From positions 1 to 18,490 of the forward strand of contig CAMAMD010000005.1 in the NCBI GenBank assembly GCA_945836785.1: 18,490 nt of DNA, written 5' to 3'. Position 1 is the stretch's first letter; each line of letters starts with the position of its first letter. Under the pieces are notes generated by a model. The model was given only the letters and a program-made list of their open reading frames with translations. It was not told the origin of the DNA and did no database searches. This DNA comes from an uncultured Clostridium sp. (GTDB taxonomy: Bacteria > Bacillota_A > Clostridia > Lachnospirales > Lachnospiraceae). The position numbers and the translations under genes were made by a program. Below, piece after piece: positions 14,855-18,490 of this stretch.

Positions 14855-16138
14855 ATGATAGAAGTAATCTATGACAAGGACATGGAGAAGCAGGAAGAAA
14901 ATGAGAGAGTGCGGGAAGATGAAAAAAAACAGGAGGACAGACCGGCCCACGGTTTGAAACTGCCTAAAAATATACGTCAGATTGGAAATCCGTCAGGAAA
15001 CAAACGAATCTATATAGAGGATTATGTAGTTACATATTTGAATTATATAGCAAGACCGGGGAGTACCCATGCGCGGGGGGCTATTTTGCTTGGAACATTG
15101 GAACGCAGCGAAATCGGTGATATCATTTTCGTGAGCGGTGCCGTGGATGCACAAAACCTTGAATTTGATATGGATGAAAGTGAGTTTACACAGGAGGCGT
15201 GGACAGAAATATATGAACAGGTAAAAGAATTCTTTCCGGATCTTGCGGTTGTGGGATGGTTTTTATCCCGTATGGGATTTTCTACTGCCATTAATGATAA
15301 AATAGAAAAAATGCATGTGGATAATTTCCCGGGAAAAGATAAAGTATTGTATGTTACAGACTCGCTGGAGAGTGATGATGCTTTTTATATGTACGAGCAC
15401 GGACAGCTGGTAAAGCAAAAGGGATATTATATTTATTATACGAAGAATGAGGCGATGCAAAGTTACATCATTAAGCAAAAGGGAGGAATGGCAGACGAGG
15501 AAAATACAGAAATACAGCGGAAAGATGAGGAATTGATTAAGAACTATCGTGAAAAGAACAGCAAGATTCAGGGAAATAAGCCGGGGGGAATCAGCCTTGC
15601 CTATGTGGCGAGCTCCTTTGTAGTGCTTGCCATGCTTGCCATGGGCATTACTGTTATCAGTAACTATGATAAAATGAAAGAGATGGAAATTTCTATTAAT
15701 AAACTGGAACTGACAGCTGATGAAATAGAGGACAATGATGTAGCAGAGGTAATTGCAACAGAAGAACAGCCGAATGGAACAGCCAGTATCACCGATGCAC
15801 AGGATATGATGACGACGGAGGGAGAAAATGACATACAGACGGCTGGGCAGGCACAGGGAAATGTCGTTATTGGGGAGGATGGCACAGACAGTGCAACTTC
15901 AGAAGAAACAAGTACAACGGTACAACCGATTACCACGGAGCAGACGCTGCCGGTCATGACGGATGGAAATCCGACATACTACACGATACAGTACGGCGAT
16001 TCGCTTGGTTCCATAGCACTGGAGAATTACGGGAGCATTCAATATGCCGAGGACATAGCAGCGGCAAACAATATGGATGTAGACGACAGAATATACGAGG
16101 GACAAAAGATAATATTGCCATCCGTTACACCAAGATAA
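14855..16138 (+). CDS. Membrane LysM protein with inactive MPN/JAMM-like N-terminal domain
   Basis: Protein of 427 residues from ATG 14855, which follows AAGGTGG by seven bases; the frame is open from 14819. Order: charged N-terminus (1-30); an alpha/beta domain (about 51-200) resembling the MPN/JAB fold; charged linker; one membrane segment (about 246-268); a Thr/Glu/Asp-rich extracellular stretch; and a LysM peptidoglycan-binding domain (about 374-423, YYTIQYGDSLGSIA to EGQKIILP). The MPN resemblance rests on ARGAILLGTLE and the VVGWFLSRMGF segment, where the metal-binding His residues of GWYHSHPG are replaced by Leu137 and Arg139. Topology would place the MPN-like domain inside and LysM in the wall. 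LysM is certain; MPN is an inference from pattern. Confidence 0.85.
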   Translation: MIEVIYDKDMEKQEENERVREDEKKQEDRPAHGLKLPKNIRQIGNPSGNKRIYIEDYVVTYLNYIARPGSTHARGAILLGTLERSEIGDIIFVSGAVDAQNLEFDMDESEFTQEAWTEIYEQVKEFFPDLAVVGWFLSRMGFSTAINDKIEKMHVDNFPGKDKVLYVTDSLESDDAFYMYEHGQLVKQKGYYIYYTKNEAMQSYIIKQKGGMADEENTEIQRKDEELIKNYREKNSKIQGNKPGGISLAYVASSFVVLAMLAMGITVISNYDKMKEMEISINKLELTADEIEDNDVAEVIATEEQPNGTASITDAQDMMTTEGENDIQTAGQAQGNVVIGEDGTDSATSEETSTTVQPITTEQTLPVMTDGNPTYYTIQYGDSLGSIALENYGSIQYAEDIAAANNMDVDDRIYEGQKIILPSVTPR

Positions 16139-16166
16139 AATAGCCGTGGCAAGTTGCAGTAAAATG

Positions 16167-16175
16167 TGATATAAT
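16167..16175 (+). promoter_or_regulatory. Extended -10 promoter of the DUF5711/cvpA unit
   Basis: TGATATAAT (16167-16175) is an extended -10 with a perfect hexamer, about 30 bases before the start. The -35 region (TGGCAA at 17 bases) is weak. Confidence 0.55.
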
Positions 16176-16204
16176 CATATGAATTCTGAAAACAGGAGAA
16201 ACAT

Positions 16205-17500
16205 ATGAAAAGAACAGATCAGGATAATGAAAATATTGTCTATGTAAATGGAACAGAGGAAACGGCAAAAAGAAATCAGGAAAATCATGATCGTCTCGTA
16301 CATCAGAGAAAGATGATGGGGCTGGTTGTGATATTGATTTTGCTGATTGCCATAATTACCATATATGCCATGATGCATCGTGAATATAAGGGCTATAGAG
16401 TTGTGCACAGCAATGAGACAAACTATGAAAATACTGCAAACTATGCACAATTTGCAGGCAATTTGCTAAAGTATACCCCAGACGGAGTATCTTATATCAA
16501 CGGAAACGGGGATGTAGTTTGGTCGGCAGGCATCGATATGATGATGCCGATGGCAGTGACGAGCGGAAATTATGCTGTTGTTGCGGACATGAGTGGAAAT
16601 TCTATCTGTGTATTTAATACGGAGGGGCAGGTTAGCAGTCTGACCATGCCATATAAGATATGTGATGTCGATGTGGGAAATCAGGGCGTATTTGCGGTAG
16701 TGCTGGAAAGTGATAAGACGAACTACATTAATCTGTATGATAAAAACGGAGATATTATAAATGAGATGCAGACTACCATAGATAAAAGTGGATATCCATT
16801 GGATGTCTCTATATCAGATGATGCACAGAAGATGTTTACGAGTTATATCAACATAAGCGGAAACAGTGTACAGGATAGTCTGGCTGCATATAATTTTGGA
16901 GATGTAGGACAAAATACCAATGCGGACAGAATGGTTGGCGGATATATGTTTGACAATCAGGTGGTGCCGAAGGTGGAGTTTATAGACAATGACACAGTAG
17001 TGGCTTTCGGAACCAGTATAGTCAGCATTTATTCTATGAAAGAGAAACCGAGTGAAAAAGCAAAGCTGACATTTGATGAGGAAATCAGGAGTGTATTTTA
17101 CAATACGGAATACATAGGTGTGGTTCAGGATAATACAGATAATGCGGCCGAGCACCCATATAAGATAAAGGTTTATGACCTGCGTGGTAATAAAAAATTT
17201 GAAGATAATATAGATTTTGCGTATGATAATATTTATGCGGCTGAAAAAGAAATCATTATAAGCGGAAATTCTAACTGCCTGATATACAGGACAGACGGAA
17301 GTGTAAAATTTAATGGAACTTTGTCCGGAAAGATAACGAGCGTTGTGCCGAGCGGCGGACATCTGGAATATGTTGTTGTATATGAAAATGCAACAGAAAT
17401 CATTAAATTGAAGTCAAAACCCGGAAAAAACAATGACACGACGCAGGACGACACATCTCAAACAACGGATGAAAATACACAATCGGATATAGTGCAATAG
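16205..17500 (+). CDS. Membrane-anchored beta-propeller-like protein (DUF5711 family)
   Basis: Protein of 431 residues with a charged cytosolic N-terminus, one membrane segment (about 37-57) and a large extracellular domain. The outer part is built of repeated beta-strand units such as GDVVWSAGIDM, SGNSICVFNTEG, YINLYDKNGDIINEM and YKIKVYDLRGNKKFEDN. This is the pattern of a beta-propeller, and I associate it with the DUF5711 family of Clostridia. The tail is Asp/Thr/Gln-rich and disordered. The role is unknown; it may sense or bind at the cell envelope. ATG has AGGAG six bases upstream. The CvpA gene starts 15 bases after the stop, so the two are probably cotranscribed. Confidence 0.82.
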   Translation: MKRTDQDNENIVYVNGTEETAKRNQENHDRLVHQRKMMGLVVILILLIAIITIYAMMHREYKGYRVVHSNETNYENTANYAQFAGNLLKYTPDGVSYINGNGDVVWSAGIDMMMPMAVTSGNYAVVADMSGNSICVFNTEGQVSSLTMPYKICDVDVGNQGVFAVVLESDKTNYINLYDKNGDIINEMQTTIDKSGYPLDVSISDDAQKMFTSYINISGNSVQDSLAAYNFGDVGQNTNADRMVGGYMFDNQVVPKVEFIDNDTVVAFGTSIVSIYSMKEKPSEKAKLTFDEEIRSVFYNTEYIGVVQDNTDNAAEHPYKIKVYDLRGNKKFEDNIDFAYDNIYAAEKEIIISGNSNCLIYRTDGSVKFNGTLSGKITSVVPSGGHLEYVVVYENATEIIKLKSKPGKNNDTTQDDTSQTTDENTQSDIVQ

Positions 17501-17515
17501 GGGCGGAATACAATC

Positions 17516-18295
17516 ATGATGATGTTTTTAGTGATAATGATTTTCATGGTATTTATAATACTGGGATATAAAAGAGGATTGTTCCGGTCGATACTGAAAT
17601 TGGTACTGACCGGACTTTCTTTTGTTTTGGCATATTTGCTTGCTCCGATTATGAGTGGCATATTGATACAGTATACAAATATAGATGAGTATATAAGTGA
17701 TAAAATATATGCGGGAATTGCGTCAAAGGTGGAGCAACGTATAGAAGCGGAGCTGACGGAAACATTGGGATATGCGGATGAGGCTTTGACACAGCAAATG
17801 ACAAATGTCTTTATGGCAACGGAGTTAAACAGAAACGAACAGGTGGCATTTATACAGGGTTCGGGATTTCCTGCTTATGTGCAGGATGCACTTTTATCTA
17901 ATAATAATGATGAAACGAAGGGAAAATTAGGAACCAGTGGGTTTTATGATTATGTATCGACTTATGTAGCATATATGATTTTAAATGGTATTTCTTTTTT
18001 CCTTGTGGCTCTTGTGCTGAGAATTATATTCTGGCTGATTTCACTGCTGATTTCTCTGGCGGTGCAGCTGCCGATTATAGGTAGTATTAACAGATTTGGA
18101 GGAATTGTATTCGGTGCGGCCGAGGGATTGCTGGTGGTCTGGCTGCTCTTTTTGCTCATCTCTGTTTTTGTAAATACAAAATACGGACAGGTTATGTACA
18201 ATCAAATTTTGGAAAACAGATTCCTCTCATTTTTATATGAAAAGGACGTTTTCAGGATGGTTATTGCGGAATTAAATATTGATAAAATTTTTTGA
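17516..18295 (+). CDS. CvpA family membrane protein
   Basis: Integral membrane protein of 259 residues. The N-terminus (VIMIFMVFIILGYKRGLFRSILKLV) is the typical CvpA opening, with a Gly-Tyr-Lys-Arg-Gly turn after the first membrane helix. A soluble helical insert follows (about 60-140), then more helices, including the conserved NRFGGIVFGAAEGLLVVWLL segment. Family members are named from colicin V production in E. coli; the general role in Firmicutes is unclear but linked to the envelope. The start is ATG 17516 or the next codon, ATG 17519, after a GGGGCGG site. The stop TGA overlaps a TTGACA at 18292-18297, so regulatory DNA begins at once. Confidence 0.9.
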   Translation: MMMFLVIMIFMVFIILGYKRGLFRSILKLVLTGLSFVLAYLLAPIMSGILIQYTNIDEYISDKIYAGIASKVEQRIEAELTETLGYADEALTQQMTNVFMATELNRNEQVAFIQGSGFPAYVQDALLSNNNDETKGKLGTSGFYDYVSTYVAYMILNGISFFLVALVLRIIFWLISLLISLAVQLPIIGSINRFGGIVFGAAEGLLVVWLLFLLISVFVNTKYGQVMYNQILENRFLSFLYEKDVFRMVIAELNIDKIF

Positions 18296-18345
18296 CATAT
18301 ATTTTGAAAAAAAGTGTTGACATATAAAAATCACTGTGGTATATT
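18292..18345 (+). promoter_or_regulatory. Strong promoter, rRNA-operon type
   Basis: TTGACA (18317-18322), a 17-base spacer and TATATT (18340-18345), with an A/T-rich upstream region like an UP element. TTGACATATA occurs twice, at 18292 and 18317, 25 bases apart. Strength and position suggest a stable-RNA operon. Confidence 0.75.
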
Positions 18346-18490
18346 CTAATAGCTGTCGCGAAAGACAGTAAGCAACAAGTCAAAATTGAATACTGAAAAG
18401 GATTTATTTTTTTGACTAAAAAATGCTTGATTGATAAAGAACCTTTGACAAATTAATATCATGTTAACCCTGAAAATTCTTTAAGAGATT
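18346..18490 (+). other. Probable rRNA operon leader, genes beyond window
   Basis: Non-coding leader after the strong promoter. It holds a CTGTC-GCGAAA-GACAG hairpin, a longer AAGCA.../...TGCTT pairing that also joins AGTCAAAA with TTTTTTGACT, and an element like a boxA antitermination site (TTCTTTAA, 18477-18484). Such leaders precede 16S rRNA in low-GC Firmicutes. No mature rRNA sequence is inside the window, so the assignment is inference. Confidence 0.55.

Overview
The window is low-GC chromosomal DNA from a spore-forming Firmicute, most likely a Lachnospiraceae member (Roseburia/Agathobacter-like). This rests on the CotJ spore-coat cluster, a YyaC-type spore protein, a leucine T-box in front of leuA, AGGAGG-type ribosome sites, sigma-A promoters with 17-bp spacers, and the HD / DUF5711 / CvpA gene set. 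The genus is inference.

Layout. 1-1849: pyrG (CTP synthase, minus strand) with its own consensus promoter and terminator. 1884-4990: three glycosyltransferase genes in one minus-strand operon, probably for a surface polysaccharide. 5049-5331: a very long imperfect palindrome (element A). 5371-6626: cotJA-cotJB-cotJC (minus), tightly coupled spore-coat genes ending in a manganese catalase. 6741-7838: a YbhN/MprF-like membrane protein (plus) with its own promoter. 7833-8138: a second long palindrome (element B) whose arms run into the ends of both convergent neighbours. 8108-9418: ung and a histidine phosphatase (minus). 9535-11706: promoter, leucine T-box, leuA and a long terminator hairpin (plus). 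11737-14055: a degenerate HD-domain protein and a membrane coiled-coil protein (plus). 14037-14618: yyaC (minus), overlapping its neighbour tail to tail. 14855-18295: a LysM membrane protein with an apparently dead MPN/JAMM-like domain, a DUF5711-type protein and a CvpA-family protein (plus). 18292-18490: a strong promoter and leader resembling that of an rRNA operon, whose genes would lie beyond the window.

The most unusual signal is the pair of palindromes A and B. Each folds into one very long hairpin. Their outer arms are unrelated in sequence, yet both carry the same asymmetric internal-loop core in the same orientation: a GAAAAC / GTTTTC stem, a 19-nt by 9-nt loop, an ACGC / GCGT stem, an AG bulge, then a CGG / CCG stem. 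In element B the left arm is an inverted copy of the 3' end of the adjacent phosphatase gene. Almost all arm differences are transitions. This looks like a repeat or structured-RNA family with a conserved core and locus-specific self-complementary arms. I could not match it to a named family by eye.

Several starts are moved from the longest open frame on ribosome-site evidence: the GT4 gene to 4924, ung to 9418, the HD gene to 11804 and the LysM gene to 14855.
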